Shown: positions 1-7,836 of the stretch, piece after piece
Layout of the letters: each line of letters opens with the position of its first letter
Position numbering within the stretch: the stretch's first letter is position 1
NCBI GenBank assembly: GCA_900316265.1
Contig: ONCH01000006.1
Coordinates: 1-64,000 of the forward strand
Origin: an uncultured Prevotellaceae bacterium
GTDB taxonomy: Bacteria > Bacteroidota > Bacteroidia > Bacteroidales > Bacteroidaceae
Direction: 5' to 3'
DNA length: 64,000 nucleotides
Made by a program: the position numbers and the translations under genes
The notes under the pieces: model-generated
The model's database searches: none
Told to the model about the DNA's origin: nothing
What the model saw: only the letters and a program-made list of their open reading frames with translations

Positions 1-156
1 GGGAACTGCATCTTTTGCGGCACAAACAGTAGCCAGCAGTACAGTGTTGTTCATGCGGAGCATCACACTGCCATCGGCCTGCTTTGCCACTTTCCCGGTC
101 TCAATTGTGATGGTTCTTCCATCAGGCAATTGAATACTTTTCGTAATTACGTTCAT
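1..156 (-). CDS. pnp: Polyribonucleotide nucleotidyltransferase (PNPase), N-terminal part only
   Basis: The minus strand from the ATG at 156 reads 52 codons without a stop and runs off the window edge. The peptide begins [14 protein letters not shown] and continues with [13 protein letters not shown] and [13 protein letters not shown], which I recognise as the start of the first RNase PH domain of Bacteroidetes PNPase. The enzyme degrades RNA 3' to 5' with phosphate and polyadenylates RNA in the cytoplasm. Only the first strand pair of the domain is visible, so catalytic and KH/S1 RNA-binding parts cannot be checked. A -7 box lies about 55 nt upstream and diverges from the promoter of the next gene. 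Confidence 0.9.
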   Translation of the reverse strand, partial: MNVITKSIQLPDGRTITIETGKVAKQADGSVMLRMNNTVLLATVCAAKDAVP

Positions 157-211
157 CTTGTATTAAAACATCTAAAAATAAAAAATATGCGACTTTGCGC
201 TAAATTGGGCA

Positions 212-219
212 CAAAGGTA
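212..219 (-). promoter_or_regulatory. -7 box TACCTTTG for pnp
   Basis: On the minus strand TACCTTTG occupies 219-212, about 55 nt before the pnp start codon. No TTG is present at the expected -33 spacing, so only half of the Bacteroidetes promoter is seen. Confidence 0.5.
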
Positions 220-260
220 CACATTATTATTATAAGAGACGAATATTTGCGGGAATATTA

Positions 261-291
261 TTGTTTTTTAGGAAAAAAAGGTGTACCTTTG
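261..291 (+). promoter_or_regulatory. Promoter of the 321-4289 gene run
   Basis: TTG at 261-263 and TACCTTTG at 284-291 are separated by 20 nt, the usual Bacteroidetes sigma arrangement. The start codon of the first gene follows 29 nt later. Confidence 0.85.
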
Positions 292-320
292 CAAACAAAA
301 ATTGAAAATAAGCAAATAAA

Positions 321-1463
321 ATGAAGAAATATCTGTTGATTGCCGTGGCTGTATTGGCCATCGCATCATGTAGTGAGAAGAAATACCATGTAGAAGGTTC
401 TATCGCCCAAGCCAAGGATTCCTTGCTTGTGTTTGAGAATGTAGGTATTGAAGAGATTACCGTTGTTGACTCCATCCGTCTGGGCGAAGATGGTGCGTTC
501 AGTTTTAGTGGCGATGCTCAGGATGCTCCTGAGTTCTACCGTCTGCGCATCGGTGGACAGATTATCAACGTGTCCATCGACTCTACTGAGACGATTACCA
601 TCAAGGCCGATTATCCACAGATGGCCACGAAATACGAGGTAAGTGGCTCTGACAACTGTTTGAAAATCAAGGAACTGGCGCTAAAGCAGATTGATTTGCG
701 CCAACGTGCTATTGCCATCAGCGAGAATGAAGACCTGACCGTACAGGCCACCAATGACAGCATCTATAACATGATTCGCCAATACAAGGAGGACATTAAA
801 AAGAATTACATCTACGCCGAACCCGACAAGGCCTACGCTTACTTTGCCTTATTCCAGACCTTGGGCGACATGCTGCTCTTCAACCCTCGTGCAGATCGTG
901 AAGACATCAAGGCGTTTGCTGCCGTTGCCACAAGCTGGGATGCCAATTACCCCAATTCTGCCCGTGGTGCCAACCTTCACAACATCGCTATTGAAGGTAT
1001 GAACAATATCCGTATCAACGACGCCGCCCGTGCCAAGACCATCGATGCCGACAAGGTTAGTTCTGCTGGTATCATCGACATCACCCTACCCGATAACAAG
1101 GGCAAGCAGCGTAAACTGTCTAGTCTGAAAGGTAAAGTAGTGCTGCTTGATTTCCATGTCTTTGCCACTGAGAATTCACCAGCACGCATTCTTTTGCTCC
1201 GTGAGCTCTATAACAAATACCACGCTCAAGGCTTCGAAATCTATCAAGTCAGCATCGACCCCGATGAGCACTTCTGGAAACAGCAGACGGCTGCTCTACC
1301 TTGGATAAACGTTCGCGATGACAATGGCCTGCAGTCACAGAGCCTCGCACTCTATAACGTACAGGGTATTCCCGACTACTTCCTCATTGACCGCGGCAAC
1401 AATATCGTAGGTCGCGCTCAGAATATCAAGGACTTGGAACAGGCTATCAAAGAACTGTTGTAA
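321..1463 (+). CDS. Thioredoxin-fold lipoprotein (DUF4369/TlpA-like) without the CXXC motif
   Basis: 380 residues. The N-terminus is a lipoprotein signal (lipobox IASC, Cys at residue 17). The first half, with KYHVEGSI and short beta-strand motifs, resembles the DUF4369 domain that precedes AhpC/TSA or TlpA-like domains in Bacteroidetes. The last about 130 residues have the thioredoxin-fold pattern: KGKVVLLDF, then a helix, then FEIYQVSIDPD and a cis-Pro-like segment VQGIPDYFLID. Where TlpA proteins carry WCxxC this one reads FATENSPA, so it cannot act as a dithiol oxidoreductase. It is likely tethered in the envelope. It is first in a run with ruvB (6-nt gap). Family assignment is confident; function is unknown. 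Confidence 0.8.
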   Translation: MKKYLLIAVAVLAIASCSEKKYHVEGSIAQAKDSLLVFENVGIEEITVVDSIRLGEDGAFSFSGDAQDAPEFYRLRIGGQIINVSIDSTETITIKADYPQMATKYEVSGSDNCLKIKELALKQIDLRQRAIAISENEDLTVQATNDSIYNMIRQYKEDIKKNYIYAEPDKAYAYFALFQTLGDMLLFNPRADREDIKAFAAVATSWDANYPNSARGANLHNIAIEGMNNIRINDAARAKTIDADKVSSAGIIDITLPDNKGKQRKLSSLKGKVVLLDFHVFATENSPARILLLRELYNKYHAQGFEIYQVSIDPDEHFWKQQTAALPWINVRDDNGLQSQSLALYNVQGIPDYFLIDRGNNIVGRAQNIKDLEQAIKELL

Positions 1464-1469
1464 AGAGAC

Positions 1470-2507
1470 ATGATGGACGAAGATTTTGACATCAGAGAAG
1501 AGCAGTTGTCGTCGAGCGAGAAAGAGTTCGAGAACGCACTGCGCCCGCTGGCTTTCAACGATTTCAGCGGACAGCAGCAGGTGGTCGAAAACTTGGAAGT
1601 GTTCGTCGAAGCCGCCAAATATCGTGGTGAACCTCTCGACCACGTCTTGTTGCACGGCCCTCCCGGACTGGGTAAGACAACCCTGTCAAACATCATTGCC
1701 AACGAGCTGGGCGTAGGCTTTAAGATTACTTCTGGTCCTGTACTCGACAAGCCTGGCGATTTGGCAGGTATTCTTACTTCTTTGGAGAAGAACGACGTAT
1801 TGTTCATCGACGAGATTCACCGCTTGTCACCTGTTGTTGAGGAGTATCTCTACTCAGCGATGGAGGATTATCGCATCGACATCATGATTGACAAAGGTCC
1901 GTCAGCACGCTCCATACAGATTGACCTCAACCCATTCACACTCGTAGGTGCCACCACACGTAGCGGACTGCTCACAGCCCCGTTACGTGCCCGTTTTGGT
2001 ATCAACATGCACTTGCAATACTACGAACCAGAGACGCTACAGAAGATTATCGAGCGCTCGGCCAGTATCCTACGTGTACCCATCACAACCGATGCCTCGC
2101 TGGAGATTGCCCGTCGCTCACGTGGTACGCCCCGTATCGCAAATGCTTTATTGCGTCGTGTGCGCGACTTCGCACAGGTCAAGGGTACAGGTCGTATTGA
2201 TTCCAGCATCACAAAGATTGCTCTGAAAGCACTGAACATCGACCAGTATGGTCTCGATGAAATCGACAATCGCATCCTGCTGACCATCATCGACAAATTC
2301 CGCGGAGGTCCCGTTGGAATCACGACAATTGCCACTGCTATCGGTGAAGATGCCGGTACGGTGGAGGAGGTTTATGAGCCCTTCCTCATCATGGAGGGTT
2401 TCATCAAGCGCACCCCTCGTGGTCGTATGGTGACAGAACTGGCCTACAAGCATTTCGGACGCAATCCCTATTCAGGCAACATCATGGAACCAACACTCTT
2501 TGAGTAA
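1470..2507 (+). CDS. ruvB: Holliday junction branch-migration helicase RuvB
   Basis: 345 residues, normal length. AAA+ ATPase that drives branch migration of Holliday junctions as a hexameric ring with RuvA. Visible motifs: Walker A GPPGLGKT (63-70), Walker B LFIDEIH (111-117), sensor-1 GATTRSG (160-166), arginine-finger area PLRARFG (171-177), and the C-terminal winged-helix end [20 protein letters not shown]. The ATG pair at 1470 lies 6 nt after the preceding gene, so the genes are probably cotranscribed. ruvA and ruvC are not in the window. Confidence 0.98.
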   Translation: MMDEDFDIREEQLSSSEKEFENALRPLAFNDFSGQQQVVENLEVFVEAAKYRGEPLDHVLLHGPPGLGKTTLSNIIANELGVGFKITSGPVLDKPGDLAGILTSLEKNDVLFIDEIHRLSPVVEEYLYSAMEDYRIDIMIDKGPSARSIQIDLNPFTLVGATTRSGLLTAPLRARFGINMHLQYYEPETLQKIIERSASILRVPITTDASLEIARRSRGTPRIANALLRRVRDFAQVKGTGRIDSSITKIALKALNIDQYGLDEIDNRILLTIIDKFRGGPVGITTIATAIGEDAGTVEEVYEPFLIMEGFIKRTPRGRMVTELAYKHFGRNPYSGNIMEPTLFE

Positions 2508-2511
2508 TGGT

Positions 2512-2538
2512 CCATTAACCCCATTAGCCCCATAACAA
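2512..2538 (+). repeat. 9-bp tandem repeat in the ruvB-coaD spacer
   Basis: CCATTAACC, CCATTAGCC, CCATAACAA follow each other and fill nearly the whole 32-nt gap up to the coaD start codon. See also the related junction repeats at 2985, 61021 and 62119. Confidence 0.7.
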
Positions 2539-2539
2539 T

Positions 2540-2992
2540 ATGAGAACAGGAATATTCGTTGGAAGCTTCAATCCCTTTACCATAGGCCACGATTCCATCG
2601 TGACCAGAGCCCTCCCGTTGTTCGACCGCTTAGTCATCGGTGTGGTGGGCGACCAGGTTCATAAGCCTAATATGCCTAGTGCTGAAGAGCGCATCAAGGC
2701 CATTGCCGACCTCTACCGTGATGAGCCACGCATCGAGGTAAAACCTTATTACGGACTGGCAGTCGACTTTGCACGCGCAGAAAACGCCCATTTCATCGTG
2801 AAAGGTGTACGCACCGTCAAGGATTTTGAGTATGAACGCGAACAAGCAGACATCAATCGTCAACTCAGCGGCGTAGAGACTATCCTTCTCTACTCCGAAC
2901 CGCAATTTTCGTCCATTTCATCGACAATGGTACGCGAACTGCAACACTTCGGCGTAGATGTTTCACCTTATCTTCCCAACAAAACCCATTAG
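2540..2992 (+). CDS. coaD: Phosphopantetheine adenylyltransferase
   Basis: 150 residues, typical length. Converts 4'-phosphopantetheine and ATP to dephospho-CoA, the fourth step of CoA synthesis, in the cytoplasm. The nucleotidyltransferase signature FVGSFNPFTIGH (6-17) includes the TxGH nucleotide-binding motif. KGVRTVKDFEYE (88-99) and ISSTMVR (126-132, the ISSTxxR motif) are both intact. The last residues KTH and the stop codon lie inside a 9-bp repeat (2985-3002), so the extreme C-terminus may be repeat-derived. Confidence 0.97.
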   Translation: MRTGIFVGSFNPFTIGHDSIVTRALPLFDRLVIGVVGDQVHKPNMPSAEERIKAIADLYRDEPRIEVKPYYGLAVDFARAENAHFIVKGVRTVKDFEYEREQADINRQLSGVETILLYSEPQFSSISSTMVRELQHFGVDVSPYLPNKTH

Positions 2993-3002
2993 ACCCATTA
3001 GT
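2985..3002 (+). repeat. 9-bp tandem repeat overlapping the coaD stop codon
   Basis: CCCATTAGA and CCCATTAGT are adjacent copies. The coaD stop TAG is part of the first copy, and the ybeY ATG starts 4 nt after the second. Confidence 0.7.
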
Positions 3003-3005
3003 CCT

Positions 3006-3416
3006 ATGATTACCTATTCTTCAGAGAACGTCAAATTCCCCAATATCAAACGACGTGAGACCACCGCATGGATTCGTCGCGTAGCCGCCACCTACGGTAA
3101 GAAGGTTGGCGAAGTAGGCTACCTGTTCTGCGACGACGAGCACATCCTCGAAGTCAACAACGAATATCTGGGTCACGACTATTATACTGACATCATCACC
3201 TTCGACTATTGCGAGGATGATGTCCTCAACGGCGATCTTGTCATCTCGCTGGATACCGTACGCTCCAATGCCGAACTTTTCCACAAGGACTACGACGAAG
3301 AACTGCACCGCGTCATCATTCATGGCATTCTGCACCTTTGTGGACAGAACGACAAAGGTCCTGGTGAGCGTGAACAGATGGAAGCCGCTGAAAACCGTGC
3401 GTTAGCTTTACGTTAG
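3006..3416 (+). CDS. ybeY: Endoribonuclease YbeY (rRNA maturation factor)
   Basis: 136 residues from the ATG at 3006. An upstream in-frame start at 2958 would overlap coaD and adds residues unlike the family. YbeY is a metal-dependent endoribonuclease acting in 16S rRNA 3'-end maturation and ribosome quality control. Seen: YLGHDYYTDIITFDY (55-69), GDLVIS (76-81), and the metal-site motif HGILHLCG (106-113). The usual third histidine (H3xH5xH, commonly GYDH) is not present; the text reads QNDKGPGER. As I recall, this variation is common in Bacteroidetes YbeY. Lies 13 nt after coaD. Confidence 0.93.
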   Translation: MITYSSENVKFPNIKRRETTAWIRRVAATYGKKVGEVGYLFCDDEHILEVNNEYLGHDYYTDIITFDYCEDDVLNGDLVISLDTVRSNAELFHKDYDEELHRVIIHGILHLCGQNDKGPGEREQMEAAENRALALR

Positions 3417-3437
3417 AAAACAGGCCATTTCATCGAC

Positions 3438-4289
3438 ATGATGAGAATACTGTTGGCACTCATATCAACTACTATCTGCCTGCTCAGTGCTTGTCAAAGG
3501 GCAGAAACGCCACCACCTACACACAGTGATGGCGTGGACAGTGCCGCCATCTATCAGGAGTGGGCCTATCGGGAGATGTTCGGTAATGCCTTAGGTAAAG
3601 CAGAGGAATATGCCTATCGCTCTGTGATGTTGAGCAAGGATTCCGTCATCGAAAACGGTTCCATGCTACTGCTCTGTTACATCTATTATCGGGAAGGGAA
3701 ACAAGATCAGTTGCAAATACTGATGCAGACCATTTCTCCTGATAACTATGCTAACGTAATGGATATACAATGGCAGGTGGAACAGGCAAAGACAAACCAT
3801 GAGCGCCAGCTATATGCAATCGTCATCATACTACTGTTGCTCATTTCCGGCATTGTATGCTACTGGTACATCCATCGAATGCGGGCACAGGCTGTCATGT
3901 ATCAACAGCGAATAGACAGGGTGCGCCAGGAATTGCTTAACAAGGAATCAAACCCTACCGAGTTTGCCACGCTATCCATCAATGAGGCCAAACAAGGCAT
4001 CGACGTACTCTTTGCCATTATCAATGACCATAACATCAGCCAGATGGGCAAAGAGGAGGAACAAGCCGTACTGAAGGCACTTCCGCTCATTGATGCCCCT
4101 CTTGCAGCATTGTTAGCCCAAGCCTCCTCACCCCTGACACCCAAGGAAACCTATTTCTGCATCATGGAGTACTACGGTAAGAACGACCGCCAAAAAGCCC
4201 GTTCCTTCTGTTGCTCGGAACAGGCTATTCGTAGCACCAAGAGTCGCCTCAACAAGAAGATTGACCTCTCTATCCTGCATTTGGAGTGA
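3438..4289 (+). CDS. Membrane-anchored lipoprotein with C-terminal HTH-like domain
   Basis: 283 residues. Lipobox LLSAC (Cys19), a helical TPR-like segment at about 35-120, one membrane segment at about 125-146 (rich in I, L and V), a coiled-coil-like stretch at 150-170, and a C-terminal domain starting LTPKETYFCIMEYYG (233-247) and ending QAIRSTKSRLNKKI (262-275). That last pattern resembles LuxR-type HTH domains at the end of Bacteroidetes TPR-TM regulators, where an external sensor is joined to a cytoplasmic DNA-binding tail. A lipid-anchored and membrane-spanning regulator is unusual, and the lipobox may instead be an uncleaved signal anchor. Target unknown. Last gene of the rightward run, 21 nt after ybeY. 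Confidence 0.6.
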   Translation: MMRILLALISTTICLLSACQRAETPPPTHSDGVDSAAIYQEWAYREMFGNALGKAEEYAYRSVMLSKDSVIENGSMLLLCYIYYREGKQDQLQILMQTISPDNYANVMDIQWQVEQAKTNHERQLYAIVIILLLLISGIVCYWYIHRMRAQAVMYQQRIDRVRQELLNKESNPTEFATLSINEAKQGIDVLFAIINDHNISQMGKEEEQAVLKALPLIDAPLAALLAQASSPLTPKETYFCIMEYYGKNDRQKARSFCCSEQAIRSTKSRLNKKIDLSILHLE

Positions 4290-4327
4290 TATGCAGGAAG
4301 CGCTCAATATTCATGAATCCCATAGCT

Positions 4328-4771
4328 TCATTCTACCTTGAAGGTTATAGGAATCACATATTTGGTTCTGATTGCTTCTCCATTCAGCTTGCCTGGAGCC
4401 CATTTCGGCATACCGCTTACTACCCGCAGTGCTTCCTCATCGAGAGACTGATAGACACTCTTTACGACTTTGGCCTCCGTAATGCGTCCATCTCTTTCCA
4501 CCACAAAAGAAACAATTACACGCCCTTGAACACAGGTGTCCTCACAATCGTCTGGATAGCGAACGTTCTCTGCCAGATAGTCAAACAGTGCTTTCTGGCC
4601 ACCAGGGAATGAGGGCATTTGCTCTATCGGACAGCAGAAGATTTTTTCTGGTACTTTACTTACGGCAGGAGGCACAGGCTTGGTTTCCATCGCACATTCT
4701 GTCATTTCACTACAAGCAGACAAGGCAATTAGACTTGCCATGATACCAATTATAGATTTACTTCTTGTCAT
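4328..4771 (-). CDS. TonB C-terminal-domain lipoprotein
   Basis: 147 residues from the ATG at 4771; 4783 is a possible alternative. The longer open frame to 4840 would start upstream of the promoter and is rejected. Signal peptide with lipobox LSAC, a short linker, then a TonB-C fold: FPGGQKALFDYLAENVRYP, GRVIVSFVVERDGRI, and a terminal KYVIPITFKVE. Full TonB proteins span the inner membrane and energise outer-membrane receptors. Here there is no membrane helix or proline-rich spacer, only a lipid anchor, so it is a TonB-C-like envelope protein and not a complete energy transducer. Single gene, convergent with the HTH lipoprotein. Confidence 0.8.
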   Translation of the reverse strand: MTRSKSIIGIMASLIALSACSEMTECAMETKPVPPAVSKVPEKIFCCPIEQMPSFPGGQKALFDYLAENVRYPDDCEDTCVQGRVIVSFVVERDGRITEAKVVKSVYQSLDEEALRVVSGMPKWAPGKLNGEAIRTKYVIPITFKVE

Positions 4772-4802
4772 AATTAACAACATTTTATTGGTTTTGATGC
4801 TG

Positions 4803-4833
4803 CAAAGATACAACAAGAAGAAGGCAATGTCAA
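4803..4833 (-). promoter_or_regulatory. Promoter of the TonB-C lipoprotein, with upstream ATTGACAC motif
   Basis: Minus strand TTG at 4833-4831 and TATCTTTG at 4810-4803, spacing 20 nt. ATTGACAC lies at 4847-4854 just upstream. The same octamer recurs before two other promoters of this region. Confidence 0.85.
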
Positions 4834-5082
4834 GAGGCATCGGGCGATTGACACAAATGGAAAGTTTATTCTATTGATTATCAAACACTTGACTATATCT
4901 AAAAACAAGTATTGACACAACTATATCATCTTCCCATATCAACTGATGGAATATCTATAGTACAGCGTATACATTTACGAATCGGGTTGTTGAGTGTGTC
5001 AATCCAGCTAATGAGGGATAGCCCACCTTCTTATATATCAATCACTTAGACATTTCAATCTATGTCAATCACTTATTGCCTC

Positions 5083-5113
5083 TTGACAAGGGGCATTTTA
5101 TTTAGTACCTTTG
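5083..5113 (+). promoter_or_regulatory. Upstream promoter before the Sel1-repeat gene
   Basis: TTG 5083-5085 and TACCTTTG 5106-5113, spacing 20. The surrounding 40 nt are nearly identical to the promoter at 11567-11597. If used, the leader would be about 180 nt. Confidence 0.75.
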
Positions 5114-5263
5114 CATCGACATACTTATCAATCAAGAGTGTTAATCCAATGGAATGGAGTCGCCAGTTGGTGTCAAGGGGCGCAAATGGCAGGCAGCTGA
5201 CGACTCCGTTATTTTAAAAGTATGAAAGATGAAAAAGAGTATGATTATATCGAAAGAAATGGT

Positions 5264-5271
5264 TACCTTTG
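5264..5271 (+). promoter_or_regulatory. Second -7 box before the Sel1-repeat gene
   Basis: TACCTTTG at 5264-5271, 20 nt before the chosen start codon. No clear TTG at -33. Its position inside the longer open frame argues that translation begins at 5292. Confidence 0.6.
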
Positions 5272-5291
5272 CAGAATTAAACAAACAATCA

Positions 5292-7007
5292 ATGATGAAA
5301 AGAACAATATTGACGTTGGTCACGTTGCTGAGCATGGTTGCACAGTTCTCCTATGGCCAAAAGGAACTCTCAATTAAGGAAATGGAGGACTCTATGGCAC
5401 TTGGCAATCTGAACATACAGGTTGATTTGGCCACAGAATACATTACAGGCGAGAGGGTGAAGCAAGACCTTTCCAAGGCTTACTCATTGATACGTGATGC
5501 AGCCGAGAAAGGCAACCGCTACGGCCAGTTGATGCTTGGCTCATGCTACGAATATGGCTTGGTCGTTGATAGGAATTTGGGCGAATCGTTCTGTTGGTAT
5601 AAACGTTCGGCTGATCAGGGAAACGTTATGGCACGATTAATGATTGCCAAATACTATTTTAACGGATGGGGCACAAAGCCCGACAGGGCTAAAGCTAAGC
5701 TACTTTTAGACAGTCTTAAAGTCGATGAAGAACTGGGCGAACAAGTCTCTCAATATTGTAATATCATAGAGCGTGGCGACACTATGACTACATATGGATT
5801 TCAATTCAGCTGGATACCAAGCATGCTTTTTGAATGGCAGAAAGGCAATGTGGATGATGCACAACTTACCGATATTACAGCATGGCAGTTGAATCTTGGC
5901 AGTATGTTTATCAGCCACTACGAGTGGGATTGGTCTGCCATTTCTGCACAGGTATATTCGCAACCCAACAATATCGACATCATCGTTTATAAAATGCCAG
6001 AACCCGAGAAGATGCCGCTTTGTAGATATGTAGCTGCAGCCTTGGACCGCAACCAACACACAGTACGGTACTTCACACTTGAGCTTACAAATGGCGTTGA
6101 GGAAAATGTTAGTGACAAGAAACGATGGATGTTCTGCGGTGTGAGTAGCAACTTGTCGCATCTCAACTTCGGTCCATTCAATGGCAATGCTACTGAACAA
6201 GGGTTTTTGGAATATGTAAAAAAGAAACTGTCAAAAACAGAAAATGCTAAAACTGACCCAGAAGTGATTCAGACCATCAACGATAGTATCTGTGCTGAAG
6301 GTGCTGTACTCTATACTGCCGAACGCCTCAATTGGGTATCTACTGATTCGGTGTTGGCACGCTATCGTCACGAAGACCTGGGCGGAAGCCTTATCTGGCA
6401 ACCTACTGCCAGCACTTGGAGCGCCATCTTCTACGACAAGGACAAGAAGAACTGTATTTTTGAATTGAAACTAAATACTATGAGTGGTGCAAACAGCCTC
6501 TCGTACGACATACGTCCATTAACAGAAGAGGAGCAGGTTCAGATAAAACTGAAACACACCATGTTAGACAACGCCTTCGAAAAGTATGGCGACCAGATCA
6601 AATATAACGAAAAAATCGGCAATCCTAATTTTGACTTTGTGCGCATCAATGATAACTTAATCCGTCTCTATGTACTTCAAGGCACCGTACAACCAAATAC
6701 CATTCCATTCGGTAATGACTGTTCCATCGATTTTGATAATAGTGGTAATCCATTATGTTTCCGAAAATATCATCAATCGTTGATTGCTATCAAGACTGAC
6801 GAAATTGATAAAGCTATATCAGTCGTGCATAGTCATCTTGCGGATAATCCTTATATCACCCCTACGGATGTTTGCAATTTCCTCCTATACAGAGGTGAAC
6901 TGGATGACAGTTATATCCTAAGCACAGCATTGGGTGGCTACATTATACACCATGCAGCAAACAACACTACCGAGTTTAAACCCGCAGAAATAATAGGTAA
7001 ACAATAA
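5292..7007 (+). CDS. Secreted Sel1-like repeat protein of unknown function
   Basis: 571 residues from the ATG pair at 5292. The frame is open from 5229, but a -7 box at 5264 lies in that extension. Signal peptide MMKRTILTLVTLLSMVAQFSYGQ with cleavage near Gly-Gln. Residues about 45-150 hold Sel1/TPR-like repeats: AYSLIRDAAEKGN, SFCWYKRSADQGN and AKYYFNGWGTKPDRAKA. Sel1 repeats form alpha-solenoids that bind proteins. The remaining 400 residues have no motif I recognise; they are rich in Tyr, Asp and Asn and look like a mixed beta domain. Monocistronic, with about 830 nt of non-coding DNA after it. Confidence 0.65.
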   Translation: MMKRTILTLVTLLSMVAQFSYGQKELSIKEMEDSMALGNLNIQVDLATEYITGERVKQDLSKAYSLIRDAAEKGNRYGQLMLGSCYEYGLVVDRNLGESFCWYKRSADQGNVMARLMIAKYYFNGWGTKPDRAKAKLLLDSLKVDEELGEQVSQYCNIIERGDTMTTYGFQFSWIPSMLFEWQKGNVDDAQLTDITAWQLNLGSMFISHYEWDWSAISAQVYSQPNNIDIIVYKMPEPEKMPLCRYVAAALDRNQHTVRYFTLELTNGVEENVSDKKRWMFCGVSSNLSHLNFGPFNGNATEQGFLEYVKKKLSKTENAKTDPEVIQTINDSICAEGAVLYTAERLNWVSTDSVLARYRHEDLGGSLIWQPTASTWSAIFYDKDKKNCIFELKLNTMSGANSLSYDIRPLTEEEQVQIKLKHTMLDNAFEKYGDQIKYNEKIGNPNFDFVRINDNLIRLYVLQGTVQPNTIPFGNDCSIDFDNSGNPLCFRKYHQSLIAIKTDEIDKAISVVHSHLADNPYITPTDVCNFLLYRGELDDSYILSTALGGYIIHHAANNTTEFKPAEIIGKQ

Positions 7008-7182
7008 TTGATAGGAAGAGTACTAAACATTTTTGAATCATTGGAGTGCAAGTAATCATATTGAAAACATTTTTGCTTGAAAATAGGGTTCACATTCACG
7101 CGTAAGTCATTGTTTCACAGCGTGTTTAGTGTGACACTTGTTTTTCACATTCCCTGTCAGTTCCGATTTCTTTACATGAAAT

Positions 7183-7202
7183 CAAAATTAATGTTAATTT
7201 TG
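7183..7202. repeat. 20-bp perfect palindrome
   Basis: CAAAATTAA, a TG centre, then TTAATTTTG. It has the geometry of an operator for a dimeric regulator, but no promoter is placed next to it. The arms are too AT-rich for a strong terminator. Confidence 0.5.
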
Positions 7203-7502
7203 GCTTATTCCACGCCCTTTTCAGCCTTGTAGAATGCATCAAGAACTAGTCTTTCTTCGTACACTTTATTCTCACAACCACCTCACATCCTGTAGGTTAC
7301 GCAACATTCACCTTTCTCTCCCAATTCAACCATCCCCACCTCCCCATCCAACTTTTCTTTTTTCGTTTGACGGCCGTCGAACATATATTTGAAAGCCGTC
7401 ACAAATATCTGCGACATCCGTCGCATAAAAAAAGTACAGCTAATACAGACATGGGATAAGCTAAGCCAGCACTGGGTACAGCTGTCTCGCAAATCATTTA
7501 AC

Positions 7503-7698
7503 CTATTAACATAACACCCCTGAACCCTCGATAAATAAAGGGCTCACGGCATGTTAATAGTTGCCCAAGCTATTAACATACATCTACCATACATAGTACA
7601 TCCATGTTACAAGGATGTTAAATATCTGGAAACATTTAACATAGCTCAAACGCCCTGTACATCGGCACTTGCGCCCTGTCATGTTAATAGGTTAATAG
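7503..7698. repeat. Five copies of CTATTAAC/GTTAATAG
   Basis: CTATTAAC at 7503-7510 and 7570-7577; GTTAATAG at 7553-7560, 7683-7690 and 7691-7698. The 7553 and 7570 copies form an inverted pair with a 9-nt loop, and the last two are a direct pair about 70 nt upstream of the -33 element of the hydrolase gene. Candidate operator array. Confidence 0.55.
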
Positions 7699-7764
7699 TT
7701 TTCGTGAAAAACCTTTTTTCTTGCAAAGTTTCTTTGCAAAGTTTACAAATTATACACAGAATAT

Positions 7765-7795
7765 TTGCATCTCTCAGTAAAAACAGGTACCTTTG
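7765..7795 (+). promoter_or_regulatory. Promoter of the alpha/beta hydrolase gene
   Basis: TTG 7765-7767, TACCTTTG 7788-7795, spacing 20. The start codon is 42 nt downstream. Confidence 0.85.
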
Positions 7796-7836
7796 CACCT
7801 TATGAGAAGAACAGGTAATAATCATCATAAATCGGA

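Larger units (their letters stand above)
4841..5291. other. Divergent intergenic region with repeated GTGTCAAT motifs
   Basis: No convincing gene. It holds ATTGACAC at 4847-4854 and 4911-4918, the reverse form GTGTCAAT at 4996-5003, and a near match ATGTCAAT at 5062-5069. A full promoter follows at 5083-5113 and a second -7 box at 5264-5271. Between those two promoters lies about 150 nt without a recognisable open frame, which may be a long leader. Confidence 0.6.
7008..7836. other. Long non-coding spacer rich in palindromes and repeated octamers
   Basis: No supported gene in about 830 nt. Seen: GGGTTCACATTCACGCGTAA at 7087-7106 (also at 15845-15864, inverted), GTGTGACACTTG at 7129-7140 (also at 16212-16223, inverted), a 20-bp palindrome CAAAATTAA-TG-TTAATTTTG at 7183-7202, GACGGCCGTC at 7369-7378, and five copies of CTATTAAC or its complement at 7503, 7553, 7570, 7683 and 7691. 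The hydrolase promoter closes the region. Confidence 0.7.

Noticed and set aside
3321..3360. YbeY without its third metal-ligand histidine taken as an inactivated enzyme
   Set aside because: As I recall, Bacteroidetes YbeY proteins commonly have DK in place of DH here, and the rest of the motif is intact.
4771..4840. N-terminal extension of the TonB-C lipoprotein
   Set aside because: A full promoter lies inside the extension, so transcripts start after it; the signal peptide fits a start at 4771.
7551..7805. Plus-strand open frame of 84 codons before the hydrolase
   Set aside because: It runs through the octamer array and the promoter of the hydrolase gene and has no coding features.
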